The notes: a model not told the origin generated them from the letters alone. DNA of 64,000 bases from Sipunculus nudus (GCA_026874595.1 CM049316.1:50911676-50975675); one strand, 5' to 3'. Counted from the stretch's first letter, positions 1-12,245 are shown. Numbers and translations are program-made.

Positions 1-800
1 TGACCATGGGACACGATTTTAGTCGCATGCGACTCGCTCATTTTTCAAACGCCCTGGACGCGGTACATGTGCATTCAAGCATATCAGGTCATGTAGGGGG
101 GGGGGGGGGGTCGCAGGTAGAAGCCCTCTTCGTGCGATATCCCGGTGACAGGAAGGCCTGCCAAACAATTCTTTCAAAGATCTCCCTTTTGAGAAGGGGA
201 TTATTTCGGGCCTGTGACCGCGAAATGTACAAATAACCCAGATAGGGCCCCCGGAGTAAAACTGTCTAAGCATGACACACTCTATGGCCATTGTGTCACA
301 GGACCCGATGACACAAAGAAAAGAGGCGCCCGCGGGGGAGCAAATATTAAAATTATTAATTATGCACGTAATACGCAAATATTGCAAATAAAACTGGTTG
401 GAATCTCTTCGGACACAACCGGAGCATATGATTGTCGAAAATCACGGCAATCCGTACGGTGGTATCAGAGGAGATACGGAAAATTACAAAAATCGCCTTA
501 CGCTATTAATATATAGATACTCGGGATCTAAAATACCTATGTCATAAAATCCCAGAGGGGGTGCATGGTGACCCCTCCTGGCCCACGGACTAGTATACAG
601 TGATATATCTTTCGCTTACCTGGAAAAGAGTAAAACAAAACCTACTGATTCGCAGAAAACAAGTCAACACAAGTTGCACCACCTAAAGCTAATATAAAAA
701 TACTGGTCACATCATCAATTATACTGTAAAATTTAGACTTGAGAGTTAGAGCCGTTCCTGAGATATTTGGTAACAAACATATTTTCTGCATGCATGCATA
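1..800. other. Non-coding stretch, no gene recognised
   Basis: No gene, RNA or recognisable repeat is seen here. A run of 15 G lies at 96-110. Two overlapping open frames near the start run on opposite strands and have no recognisable motif, so they are not called. Confidence 0.4.
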
Positions 801-802
801 CA

Positions 803-972
803 TATACTAGGCCTACAAGCCTAATGCGAACCTGTGCATATGGATATACACCAGGTTACATAACGCTTCAATGCTGAACCACTACTTTTCATATATATGA
901 ACAATGCAAGTACTAAACATTTTGAACAAGAAACAATACAGAAACATCACTGCTGAAATTCTGGCATAGGGA
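803..972 (+). repeat. Interspersed repeat F, full-length copy
   Basis: This roughly 170-190 bp repeat starts near AGGCCTACAAGCCTAATGCG and ends near TTCTGGCATAGG. It matches 35635-35826 (plus) and 57732-57907 (minus) across the whole length, with shared landmarks GCGAACCTGTGC, ACCAGGT, CAATGCAAGTACTAAACA and AAGAAACAAT. The left end is a short hairpin (AGGCCT spaced by 2 bp). It has no coding capacity. Left-end fragments of the same family occur near 23814, 36393 and 43832. Confidence 0.75.
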
Positions 973-1264
973 ATTCTTAATATTCCTCATGAATAATTAC
1001 TCAGATAGCGAAAGCGAGGCTAACTAGGAATAACAGGGAGCACGTGCTCACTCACCATGGCTATGTATAGCAACACAGACCTGTCAGTTGTTCCATTTAT
1101 CCACTTCAAATTTGTGGATGCTTACAAACAAATTGTGTTAAAAGCATCTGGAAAGAAGTATAAATCCAAAGGAATCTGCTGCTATGAGCACAATGTGAAC
1201 CCGACTTGTAAGGAAGGTACTTTCCAGTGACTCTTAACATAATAAAGTTAAAGACCCTTGGGCT

Positions 1265-1445
1265 CACATCTACTTGTAGTCCAGTCAATATATGGAATGA
1301 CCCATCACAAATTGCAACAGAATTTATTTTTATGTTATTCAGTTCAGAAATATATATAGATGAACATATTAAAAGTCTAAGAAAATATATTGAGTGGAAC
1401 AGTTCTTAAATTGCATAAATCCAATATGGCCGCCACGCCCAATTT
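1265..1445 (+). repeat. Left long inverted repeat
   Basis: Mate of 7341-7535 in opposite orientation. The inner end is the clearest part (GCATAAATCCAATATGGCC, then GCCACGCCC against GCCACACCC in the mate). Outward, AGTCCAGTCAATATATG pairs with AGTCGAGTCAATTTATG. Confidence 0.7.
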
Positions 1446-1666
1446 TTTGGCACACGGGGACTCTTTTGTTTAATTATCTGCACGACTCTGTAGATGGAAC
1501 TACATTAACCGAATGAGGCGAAGAGTACTTTATTCGCATGAATTGAATATTGACGACAAAAGTAATATTTGCCATTCCGAGTATCTCCAAAGAGTGACTT
1601 TTATGTACCAACACACTTCACTCGTTATGAATACAAAACCTTGTATAAAGAAGTATAATAGGTGGT

Positions 1667-4600
1667 TTATTCATCAAACTGTTCATTGTCTTCAAGTAAT
1701 GTGACATTAGAACATACGCCTCGACAATGTCCACAGCCACCTGAGCACTCTAGCGCCTTTTTTCTGCACGAACACGTTTGTACTACAACCCATTTTGCAG
1801 TTGCATCAGACTACTTCCAAAAGCTCAGCTGGGGCTGCAACTCTGTCTGTCAATATCGGAGCGTACATTCCACTTTGAACGAACCATCCCCATTCCTCTG
1901 TATTCATTTTCTCAGCATTCCCCATCCACTGCTGAACTTGCAGGTAAACCCGCATGCTGTGATATTTTGCAGGTGCTGATGTAGGGAGGAGGACGTGAGG
2001 ATTCACAAACGAAGTACAATATCGTACTTTTTGCTGGAATTGCTGTAGTCGACGGGAATCAAGTTTTTAACCTGGCTTTCCTTTTTACAATTCAACTAGA
2101 GCGGACTCCCCAGCTGCTATTATAGCGTCATTTGTATTGTTTGGCTTGAAAAATGCCTCAGCTAGGTTCTTGAAATTCGGATTTGTACGCATCATCTTCA
2201 GAGCAAGTCCTTTGCCTAGTTGATACACATGTGAAGTGGTATCACACCCCAAAAATAGCGTGCATGAATAATGCATTACGACATACGTCAGGACCGAGAA
2301 TACTTCTAGGGAGAGCAATATTCCAGCCTTTTTCACTTCTTGACGGGGTTCAGGCCGAAGGTACACATTTGGAGTGATGTCCTCGGAAAGAAAACAAAGC
2401 AGAATCAGAATATCTGTGTCATCTGCCACTAGAATAGTAGTTTTTGAGGTTTTCTGTGCCGCAAAAGCGAAGTCTGAACAATAAGCAGATCCGCTTAGCC
2501 CGGGCATGGACTATTTGACATCCTTGTCTTTCCAATTTCTCACTTAGCAGATAAATGAATCTCTGTTTGTTTTCATTGTTAGATAAAAATCACCCTTTCG
2601 GACACTGAAAACCATGGGTCCTGAAAATTTAACGGCTTTTCCAAAGCACTTTCCAGCTCGACGCTGCTGCGTCGAGTCCTTGGTGCTTGGACCATGCATA
2701 TATCCGTCAAACACAATAATTGGTTGGCCATAGTGACCAGACACATATCTGAGATATTGCTGGCATATATCGTCATATGTTGAATCACGCTTCCATGGAA
2801 CTCTGTGAAGCAATGCTCCGCCATCCAATATATAAAAGATATTCCCTGTCGGCACAGGACCATCCGATGGCATTGATTTCCACATTGCATCGGCCAAAGA
2901 TGCTTTATTAGCCAATCTAATTGTAGACTTATCCTCAAAGAGTGCAGTCGGGTAGCTACATAGCTCATACTGAAATATCTCTAGAAGATTGTCATTCCGT
3001 GTACCAATGGTGACTAATCTCTGAAATAGCAGCTGATGATCTATATGGATCATATCTTCCTTTATTTTTACAGAGGTTCTGTTGCTGAGTGAGACCACTT
3101 GGTCCTTTTTCTTGAACGCGTATTGCAAAACACATTTTCCCGCCATGTCCTTCAGCATCCTTTCACCAATCTTCCTTGCACGATCTGCATTTGCAGTTTT
3201 CTCAGCATTTACGCCACTCACGATACAACGAAGTGCAGAATCTTCTTGAAATTGGGACGTCAGGGAGAGGAAGGTAAGGAGTTTCTGAGTGTCTGCCATG
3301 TCCCTCTTCTGTCTTGGCGCTGTTGTTTCTTTGTGCTGTTCACTGGTCATGTAGCCAACCGAGGTGAATTGCTGCATTTCCAAGTTGACTGCTGAGCATG
3401 CATTGGTCGACAACCACACCAATCGCTGAAGCTCTGACATTCCACGTCCTCTTGTTAGCCCACCTGTAGTTTTGATGCTTCTCATTAGAACCTGTTCGAT
3501 AAGCAAATCCTGTGACAGTCCTGCCCAATACCTATCAGACCTTCTCCCAACGTGCTTTCCCTCCATGAAATGTTTGTAAACATCCGGGTGTTTATTCTGA
3601 AGTTGTAACATGTTTTGCAAGTAGAGATAGACCGATTTTGTGTAATTGATGTGGCCTGCAGCAGCTAGGTATGGGAGCATACCATACATCGATTTTAAAT
3701 GCAGTGGCCAGTTGCCAGTCCTCTCTGCTTTAATCAATGTTTGTAAAAGTGTGATCATGTCCAAGTACAGAAGCCACAGCTTTGCGGTCGGATATTCTAT
3801 GGATGAGTCCCTAAATGTTCTTAGTCTCCTGTCAATTTCTGTCAAGACCTCCGAATCCTCTAGTCTTTCCAATGTGCTGCTTCCAGAGATTAAGTCATCA
3901 ATTTTTTTTCCAGCAATGAGGATTTCGGGCAGATGGGATAATGATCTGACGTCATTTGACATTTCTTCAGGCTCAAAAGAGCTAGCCTCAGTCGTATCGT
4001 CACATAATTCTGCTGCTACTGTATATTTGGGGTCTTTCTCACCGCTTGCCGCTGTGGTCGGTACTTGTATGTCAAAGATCAAGCACATTATCATGGCGTG
4101 TAAAGCACCGCACACAAGCGTATGTCCACGGATGGCTCTGGAAATGGCTTTTCCATTCAACATGTGACTAACGGTATTACTGGCATATACACATTCCAAT
4201 AATTCTTGCAGACCTTTGCCAGCCATTATATTGCCTAGTGCACCTAGAAAACTCATTTCGGTTTGAAACCCACCAAGTCGTAGAACAATTGACCTGATTT
4301 CAATGTTTGTGGAAGAGCTCTCTTGAATCGTTATGGATTTCCACCAAAGAGGTTGATCAAAAGTTAGAATAGGTGTTACTCAATAATGACTGGTGTGTTT
4401 GCAAACAAAGAGCATGGTTGAGTGAAGACAGTTCACGTCATTAGGGTTCATGTCAATGATTGGTAAGAATAAAATGGACGATTTGCCAGGATGGTTGCCC
4501 TTATGTACCAGCTGCATAGTCCCAGCCCATCCAGGTCTAGGATACCCGAAACACAATGATACACGCCAGAGCAGATCAAGTTAAGCAGAAGGGTCTTGAA

Positions 4601-6129
4601 TCTCAGGTTTTTGTAGTTTGACATAACGCAGGAACTGAAAGTCATCCTTTTTTAAATGAAAGGTTCAATGTTTACGCGACCGACCGCATAAATGTCTTCT
4701 GTTGTTACAGTTATTCGTGGAATAGTCTGAGTGCTGGCTGTACCGGGTGTCACTGTTGCTATTATACCCACCCCATAAAACGTATTGTGTCCATCAAGGG
4801 TACAAATATTGTGGTCTACATTATCCGCCACGTACTGTACAAAAGAGTCGGGTGATCTGTTAGGAATTTCTATACGACTGTGTACAGCTGCACTCCGTTC
4901 AAATTTGACAATTTCATAATAGCTGCAGCAAAATCAAAGTTTGTTAAGTGTGTGAATGAGAAATTTAGAGGCAAAATGATGATGTAACTGGACACCAACT
5001 CCCAGCTGAAGAGGTGACAATACAACCCGAGGACGTGCAGACTGTAATAAGGCTTGGCCTAAGGAAGCAATCTTCAGCATTGAATCCGAAGGCGTGATTA
5101 GACCCTGCAGGAAAATGCGTAAAGATCCTGGTAAAAAAGAATACGCTTCATCCACAGAGGCCATTTCTTGGTATTTAGGATAAAAGTCCTTCTGCTGGAT
5201 CAGAGATTTCATGTCATTTTTTATAAGCTTTGTAACAGTTTGTATAAATCTGCGTTTTTCTTCCTCGGGACTCTCCTGCCTCTGCTTGGTATGGAACTCT
5301 TGAAGGATAGTTGTAGCGGTGCTCCACATGGTCACCACGTTTGGTTTCCCGTTTATTTCCGTGATTATTATTTCGTCACCAAAGTTTGCTTGGATTTGCA
5401 CTTTCATGTAGGTAAAGCTGTATGGTTCAATATCAGTACCAGCAAGGAGTTCAGACATTTTTTTGTATCAAATCTTGTATAGTTGTTTGTTCCTCCTCAT
5501 TTTGCTCTAAGTACTCGGTCACTTTCATGAAGGCTTGTGCTTGCTCTTCATCTCGTGGTCTACCTAATTTTACACGCTAATTCGTAGAACTGTCAGGTCG
5601 AAACTTTTTTTCGTATCTGCTTTCCTGTGCGGTAGTTAATACTACAAGCCTGATGATACACTGAATCAGCAGCATGAAGATCTTGGACAATCACTATCCT
5701 GTCCTTAACTTTTCGAGCCCAGTCATCGTTTCTCTTGGAGCATGCGTCCAGGATTTTCTCTTGAAAGTCAAATGTTCGGACTTTTATCAACCTGTAGTCA
5801 TTTTTCTTGCCATCATATGTATCTGCTATCCCACAGAACAAGCACAGCGTATCATAACTGAATGGCATCTGCAGAGACCTCAAACTGCGTCCGGACTGTC
5901 CGGATGAGGCTGAACCCCCGGTTCTTCTTCGCCTGTATGATTCTATATAATGTGGATTACAGTGGACTCTACGACATTCACGTTGTACTTGCTGCCCTGG
6001 CTCTGTTTGGATCTCAATACTTCGGGCCTCACTTGCCCTTTTGGTCCCTTCACATCCTTTTTTTGTGAGTGTTGTGCTTTCTTGTTCTGGTAATACTGGT
6101 TGACTGCAAAGTGGGCACTGTGGTTCCAT
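1667..6129 (-). pseudogene. Broken gene: zinc-binding N-terminus, FEN/PIN-like nuclease core, Cys-rich C-terminus
   Basis: Coding similarity runs on the minus strand from ATG at 6129 to TAA at 1667-1669, whose bases overlap an AATAAA signal. Order: an N-terminal Cys/His region (CPLC near residue 4, LCLFCG, YHQACSINYRTG), a middle region with the phrase YVADNVDHNICTLDGHNTF, then a nuclease-like core with ILDGGALLH, FDGYMHGPSTKDSTQQRR and ADDTDIL, and a Cys-rich tail (CNCKMGC, CSCRK, CSGGCGHCRG). The spaced acidic motifs resemble XPG/FEN1-type PIN nucleases, and the tail resembles a CXC (tesmin/TSO1-like) domain; both are inferences. The family recurs in many invertebrate genomes as uncharacterised proteins. 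Lesions: frameshifts at A-rich runs near 5616, 5461 and 4660, in-frame stops near 5580, 4935, 4577 and 4392, and further frame changes near 2555, 2480 and 1760. The longest intact piece is 2544-4256. Confidence 0.8.
2544..4256 (-). CDS. Longest intact open segment of the FEN-like pseudogene
   Basis: A 570-codon open stretch. The same frame is open upstream of its first ATG, back to a TGA near 4392, and includes TFDQPLWWKS and RLGGFQTEM, so the ATG at 4256 is not a real start. It carries a helical middle region and the first nuclease-like motifs ILDGGALLH and IVFDGY followed by STKD and RR. It ends by frameshift within the sequence encoding RDSFIC; another frame continues with RFIYLLSEKLERQGCQIVHA. 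Treat it as part of the pseudogene, not as an independent protein. Confidence 0.7.
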   Translation of the reverse strand: MSFLGALGNIMAGKGLQELLECVYASNTVSHMLNGKAISRAIRGHTLVCGALHAMIMCLIFDIQVPTTAASGEKDPKYTVAAELCDDTTEASSFEPEEMSNDVRSLSHLPEILIAGKKIDDLISGSSTLERLEDSEVLTEIDRRLRTFRDSSIEYPTAKLWLLYLDMITLLQTLIKAERTGNWPLHLKSMYGMLPYLAAAGHINYTKSVYLYLQNMLQLQNKHPDVYKHFMEGKHVGRRSDRYWAGLSQDLLIEQVLMRSIKTTGGLTRGRGMSELQRLVWLSTNACSAVNLEMQQFTSVGYMTSEQHKETTAPRQKRDMADTQKLLTFLSLTSQFQEDSALRCIVSGVNAEKTANADRARKIGERMLKDMAGKCVLQYAFKKKDQVVSLSNRTSVKIKEDMIHIDHQLLFQRLVTIGTRNDNLLEIFQYELCSYPTALFEDKSTIRLANKASLADAMWKSMPSDGPVPTGNIFYILDGGALLHRVPWKRDSTYDDICQQYLRYVSGHYGQPIIVFDGYMHGPSTKDSTQQRRAGKCFGKAVKFSGPMVFSVRKGDFYLTMKTNRDSFIC

Positions 6130-7340
6130 CTGGATCTGTAAGTGTAAAATGGGGATTTTGAAATTTAAAATAAACTGGAATTCTTGTGACTGTCAAACTA
6201 CATAAACGGATATCCGCCTTTAAAGAAACATTTATATGTGAAAGTGATATTCTGTTCGACTTCGTCTATAAATACATCACACGAAAAGAAACAACCACTA
6301 AGCCGAACGTAGTAGAAAAAGGACTACGGTGAATGAATGCATGGTGGACAGTACTCCTACTCATAACATAAATTATCATGCAGGCACCAAGAATGTGGAT
6401 ATATGACGTCCATAGTAGAGGTTTGGATGTCAAAATATATTCTAATCTTGTTTTGTTTTTATAAGTATTTTCACATTTAATAAGATAAGTGAGATTACCA
6501 TGTGAAAATATGACTGTTTTCATCTGATCTGGTATTTTAATTCCGAAAACATATATGCGTACTCACCTATGTGTAACAATTGATGATAAAATATTTCAGA
6601 TATAATTATACAATTCGTAGATCTCCTGTGTCAAATTCCATTAAAATCAGTAGATTCGCCGAGACGTAAAGCTACGGCCGCGATATCATAAACAGGAAGT
6701 GCCGGCAATGAAACACCAATGGGAATGAGGTGCAGTTTCGAAACACGGCGCGAAAAGTCAGGTCGCCATCTGATAACTAGGAGGCTTCGTTCCCCGTGTA
6801 TTTTTCCAGAAGCAGATTGGGGGGGGGGGGGGGGGGGGAGGGGGATTCTGGGTCCGAATCCCCCTTTTATTAGCCGCCGCCGCAAGTTTTTTTTAGGTTT
6901 CAGGCAAATTTTTGCGGCTTTATCCCCCACCCCATTTTCCGGACCTATAGGGACCATTTTTTAAGTTTGGCCATTAGTGACCCTTGGTTGGTGCCCCCCC
7001 CCCCCATTCCTAAATCCTGGATCCACCTCTCATTTCACGGAGAAAAGCCGAAAATACGCTTTTAAACCACAAGCAAAAAGAAAACGAAATTTAATTTAAA
7101 CCATTTAAATTTATTGCATCTTTAGTTCGGCCGGTTAATAAAATATAGTTTATATAAAAACAGCACGTTTAGTACAATATCAATAAATCTCTGAGCTACG
7201 AAATATACTGATAACCTGTTCTCTGGAGATACCTCAGGTCATAATATAATAGTTATAAAGCGTTTTACTCAATATTCAGGTTATATCATTCACCCTGACG
7301 CGGAATGACTCAAAAGAACTAGATCATATGTGCTTACAAA
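6130..7340. other. Non-coding interior of the candidate element, with poly-G and poly-C tracts
   Basis: Lies between the pseudogene start and the right inverted repeat. It holds G20 at 6819-6838 and C12 at 6994-7005. No further coding motif was recognised; a promoter for the minus-strand gene could lie here but no element is identifiable. Confidence 0.4.
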
Positions 7341-7535
7341 TAGGGTGTGGCGGCCATATTGGATTTATGCAAATTAAACACCGTTCCACTCAATTTTTGT
7401 CGTTAGACTTTTAGTATGTTCATGTATAGGTATTTCTAAGATGAATAGTGAAAAAATAAATTCTTTTGCAATTTGTGGTGGGTTAGGCCTATTTTTTTCA
7501 TAAATTGACTCGACTATTGGCTCTACGGTCTATGA
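7341..7535 (-). repeat. Right long inverted repeat
   Basis: Reverse-complement mate of 1265-1445. Starts at GGGTGTGGCGGCCATATTGG and runs outward through CCGTTCCACTCAA, TTAGACTTTTAGTATGTTCATG, AATAAATTC and GCAATTTGTGGTGGGTT. Confidence 0.7.
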
Positions 7536-9290
7536 TAGCTATGAATCAAACCACAGGATGCCATTAATTGCCCGAGGTCAATTAAAATATCAAGATATAC
7601 AAGTGTCGGGCACAGGTGCTGACTGATACACATTCCAGACGGCACAGAATGAGGTGGTCTGTGCATGGTTCCTCTGATTGTGTACATTAATACTAAGTTT
7701 CTTGTTTCATGTACAGTAGACACCGTGAAACACACGCACCAAAACACTTTCAGCAGTACGCTGCTTATACTGCCATTATGAAGTCATTAACTTAATAAAG
7801 ACTAATAAAGCATAAATGAAACATGTCTGCTTCTGTGATTGTTAAAACTGTTCTGAAATGAAATTATGAAATGTTTTCTATTTACAAGCCTATTAAAAAT
7901 ATAGATGTAGGTATGCTGTATCTGGCACCAATAGAAAATACACTGTATTTTAGTGGCATAACCAACACATAGCTGTCAAGTGAAACACTATGTCACAGGT
8001 CATTTTAAAAAATATATCGCTCCTCATTAGATAGTGATATGGTGAGTTCCTGGGCATGGCAAGGATTATATTAGTGCATGGGCAAAGACAGAATTTTATA
8101 AATGACACTTTTTTCCCGCAAGAAAAAAATATAAAAATATGTAAGGTATGAATTATGGAATAATATATTCATTTTAATTAATGCTCAACACTTCACCAGC
8201 TCCACACCTTTTAACTCAGGTTAGTTCCTTCAAAAATTCTTTATAAATCAAATATGAAAAGTAATGTGTCATATACTAAAACTTCATATTTGTTGTGAAT
8301 AAAGAGTTAAAATATACTGACGGCGTGTCCTACAGCTGTGTGACATAAACTGCATTGTCAAACAATGGAAACGGTGACACAAGAATTGCATGAGTTAAAT
8401 ATTCTTTAAATTGCAGTGGGTCTAGGCTGGTCATGTGGGGATATATCTATAATTGTTTCGCAATCATGTAATTTAAGGGCCTTAAAGCTATCCACAGATG
8501 CCATCTTAGAGGGCCTCAAGTAACAATGAGATAAAATGATGACATTTAGTTTTGGTAATATAAAATGTAAGCCCCTTCACCCAATTGCGACATACCAACA
8601 ATGTATCTATTATCTATAAACCAGTAAGGGGATCAATGCGTGGCTGGTAAAAACTATATGCAGATCTTTGCTAAATGTCACCATCAAGTTAAATATGTTG
8701 GTAGTCTTCTGTCATTATTTATTTATGTTATTTATTTATTTTAATAAAATACAATAAATTGCATGTGTATGGACACAGATTTTGTGAAACAGCACAGTAT
8801 TTTAAAATATCTTGACACATACATAATAAAGGTAAGGCAAAACCAAATGAGGGCATGGACTATGTAAAAATGATATTTTAATATGTGCTTTTATAAATTG
8901 ATACAGATCATTAAAAATCATTGTTCTGAAATGGTTGTTCATTTACTTAATTCTATGAACAAATATAACCAGGAACATATGAACACACAATCACAAAGAG
9001 TCCCTCTTCCAGATGTATGAATTAAATAGTAATTTCCACTGTTTCTTTCTCCCTGGAACACTTATAAAAACTAATGAAAAATCAAATCTGATGTCCAATT
9101 AGTTAATGAGTAGCATGAAGGAACAGAAAAGGCTGTGACATGACCTGCCATGCTGAGCTAAACTGTATCAGCACATGTGTTACTGCTGTGACAAGTGAGC
9201 ATGTGTCTTTGTTATTCCCCATTGGCCTCGCTTTGGCCTCTGGTATGTGTGGCATGCATAGAATTTAAGAGTCCCCTATGGGTGCACACA
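7536..9290. other. AT-rich non-coding stretch
   Basis: No gene, RNA or clear repeat was recognised. The first 200 bp may be a faint outward continuation of the right inverted repeat. It lies on the 3' side of the two-exon host gene. Confidence 0.4.
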
Positions 9291-9830
9291 ACACAAAAAT
9301 TATTGTAGGTGGCACCACCAGTCTTGTATACGACAAAGCTATTTGACATGTATAAATATGCCCAATTTCAGGCTGATATATCAAATTCCTCCACAGAATT
9401 AAGCAGGCACATACACTTTGCAAAAGTCATTGTAGATGGCGACATTTGTCTTGTGAACGAGAAAGCCATTAAAGACACATAGACAGGTCAGAATATCAGG
9501 CCTTAAGTCTGATGCACCGGGCTGACCAGGCTTTGGTGAGAAAGGCTGTTGCCCCGAGTGTACTGTGACAAATTAATGGCTCAGGCTACTGCACTGAGTG
9601 AACTCTTGACCTGCACCTGGCTAGACTGAGTGAACTTTTGACCTGTACTTGGCTGCACTGAATGAACATGAGGTGATCACATGATACTCATGAGGTGATC
9701 ACATGCTAACCATGAAATGATCACATGCTGCCCATGAGGTGATCACATGCCTTGTGCTTGGCTGCACTGATTGAACTCTTGGCCTAAATCTGGCTGCACT
9801 GAATGAACTCTTGATCTGTTGCCAAATCTG
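9291..9830 (+). repeat. Interspersed repeat fragment with a small 22-bp tandem
   Basis: Contains GGTGGCACCACCAGTCTTG and GTGAACTCTTGACCTG phrases also found near 29930, 31060 and 45000. At about 9666-9749 a 22-bp unit containing TGATCACATG is repeated four times (TGATCA at 9674, 9696, 9718 and 9740). Confidence 0.65.
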
Positions 9831-12245
9831 AAACAGTTGGCAGTTTCTCAACCTATTCAAGAAACATACACAATCTTGGCCTGTTACGTAACTCTGCTAA
9901 AATTTATCCAACACAAACCATTTGAACAAACTTGAGAAGGCTCGCCTCTGGGATCATTTCTGTAAAATATTGAACAATTTGGCTGGACTCTTTACAAGAG
10001 GAAGAAGTTTTTATCAGCTTTTTCCCTGTAAAATCTAAGTAAATGCAGATAGCAAAAATTAGCTGAATCCATCAACATTTGATATGTGACTGATAATTGC
10101 ATAAAATTTGGGGATGGTAGCTCCTGCTATTCCTGAGAAATTATGAATAATGTACAGATGATATGTAATATCATAAATCTACATTTTTTAAAAGCTTTTA
10201 AAAAACATTCTTGTCAATATTTTCCATAGATATTCTAAAATCTAAATGTCTAGAGGCATGATGTAATGGATGCTGATAAACTGGTGCTAGGCTAGATGTA
10301 TCTGCTTCACACAGCTAACATATATGGTAAAATGACTCAATTCAATCTTTACAATTCAGCCAAAATTCATTTTTTGGAACCATAAAAGACAATTATTATT
10401 AGAATGATTCAGGGAATTATTCTTGCAAAATATTAAACAAACTGGCCTCAGTATCATCAGTCAAAAAACGTTTTGTAGGTTTATAACTCATATGGGAAAA
10501 TACAGCAAAATGGCAAAGTTCAGCTTCCCATAACTCAGCCAAAAATCATTGAACCAAAACCATTTGAACAAACTTGAATTATCAACTTCTAAGGATAATT
10601 AATGTGTGAGATTTAAGAATTTGGCCGAGTGGTTTTTGAGAAGATTTTTGTAGCCACTTGGCTAACATGGGCTGTCATGGCATATGACTAAATTCAGTTT
10701 CCCATAACTCAGCCGAAAGTCACTGAACTGAGACCATTTGAACAAACTTGAATTATCAACATCTAAGGATAATTAATGTGTGAGATTTAAGAATTTGGCC
10801 CAGTGGTTTTTGAGAAGAAGATTTTTGTAGCCACTTAGCTTACATGGGCTGTTATGGCATATGACTAAATTCAGCTTCCCATAACTCAGCCAAAAGTCAC
10901 TGAACTGAGACCATTTGAACAAACTTGAATTATCAACATCTAAGGATAATTAATGTGTGAGATTTAAGAATTTGGCCCAGTGGTTTTTGAGAAGAAGATT
11001 TTTGTAGCCACTTAGCTTACATGGGCTGTTATGGCATATGACTAAATTCAGCTTCCCATAACTCAGCCAAAAGTCACTGAATTGAGACCATTTGAACAAA
11101 CTTGAATTATCAACATCTAAGGATAATTAATGTGTGAGATTTAAGAATTTGGCCCAGTGGTTTTTGAGAAGAAGATTTTTGTAGCCACTTAGCTTACATG
11201 GGCTGTTATGGCATATGACTAAATTCAGCTTCCCATAACTCAGCCGAAAGTCACTGAACTGAGACCATTTGAACAAACTTGAATTATCAACATCTAAGGA
11301 TAATTAATGTGTGAGATTTAAGAATTTGGCCCAGTGGTTTTTGAGAAGAAGATTTTTGTAGCCACTTAGCTTACATGGGCTGTTATGGCATATGACTAAA
11401 TTCAGCTTCCCATAACTCAGCCAAAAGTCACTGAACTGAGACCATTTGAACAAACTTGAATTATCAACATCTAAGGATAATTAATGTGTGAGATTTAAGA
11501 ATTTGGCCCAGTGGTTTTTGAGAAGAAGATTTTTGTAGCCACTTAGCTTACATGGGCTGTTATGGCATATGACTTAATTCAGCTTCCCATAACTTAGCCA
11601 AAAGTCACTGAACTGAGACCATTTGAACAAACTTCAGAAAGCACTACCCTAGGATCATTTCTGTGCGATATTAAACAATTAGGCCATTTCGTTACAGAGA
11701 AGAAGTTATTTGTAGCTGTCAGTATGATATGGGCACCTATGACCCCCGTACAAAAAAGGCAGATGCAGGTGGCGCCACCAATACCTCAATTTCAGATATG
11801 ACTCATGTGACCAACATTGGCATAAAATTTGGTGATGATAGCTCAAGCCATTTCTGAGACTGTAATTTTAGTATGCTTTTTTGGACAGATGACTAAGTTC
11901 AACTTCCTGTAACTCTGCCAAAAATCACCGAACTTAAACCATTCAAACAAACTTGAGAGAGATTGTTCCAGGAATCGATTTCTGTAAAATATTGGACAAT
12001 TTGGCTGAACAGATTCGGAGAAGAAGATTTTTTAAGCTTTTTTAGCTTTTTCCCTATAAAATCTAAGAAAATGCAGTTAGCCAAAAAATAAGCAAAATCC
12101 GATAGAGTTTTTTAGATGACTAATTTTATGCATAAGATTTCGTGATGCTAATTCTTGCCGTTTTCAAGATAGTATGGGTTAACATACAGACGACAGACAC
12201 CGGACGACGCCACACCATCGCATAAGCTCACAGGTTGGCTAATAA
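9830..12245 (+). mobile_element. Interspersed repeat B, copy 1 (rolling-circle-like)
   Basis: Non-coding repeat recurring at about 31430-34766 (split), 37797-40133, 40613-41145, 57060-57725 and 59090-60402. Shared landmarks are CCATTTGAACAAACTTGA, GGTGGCGCCACCAATACC, GATGATAGCTCCAGCC and the right end CACCATCGCATAAGCTCACAGG followed by GCTAA. The CTAA end agrees with a Helitron-like 3' end, but no autonomous partner with the same ends was identified. Confidence 0.65.
10505..11635 (+). repeat. 177-bp tandem array, about 6.4 copies
   Basis: The landmark CATATGACT recurs at 10681, 10858, 11035, 11212, 11389 and 11566, always 177 bp apart. Middle copies differ at only a few positions while the first and last are more diverged, as expected for recent unequal exchange. 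Single copies of the same unit sit at about 32040-32300, 39260-39500 and 59590-59780 inside other B elements, so the array expanded from the element's own sequence. Confidence 0.9.

Larger units (their letters stand above)
1265..7535 (-). mobile_element. Candidate TIR-bounded element carrying a FEN-like/Cys-rich gene
   Basis: About 180 bp at 1265-1445 are repeated in inverted orientation at 7341-7535. Aligned landmarks are CACAAATTGCAA, GAATTTATTTTT, AAAAGTCTAA, TTGAGTGGAAC and GCATAAATCCAATATGGCC (ATATTGGATTTATGC on the other side). Identity looks like about 80 percent by eye, and weaker similarity may continue further outward. The only protein-coding trace inside is the minus-strand pseudogene at 1667-6129. 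Exact termini and target duplication could not be fixed because the outer edges fade. Two unrelated inverted repeats flanking the gene by chance is the alternative. Confidence 0.6.

Noticed and set aside
19..516. Overlapping open frames at the window start
   Set aside because: Both strands open, no motif, contains poly-G; no support for coding.
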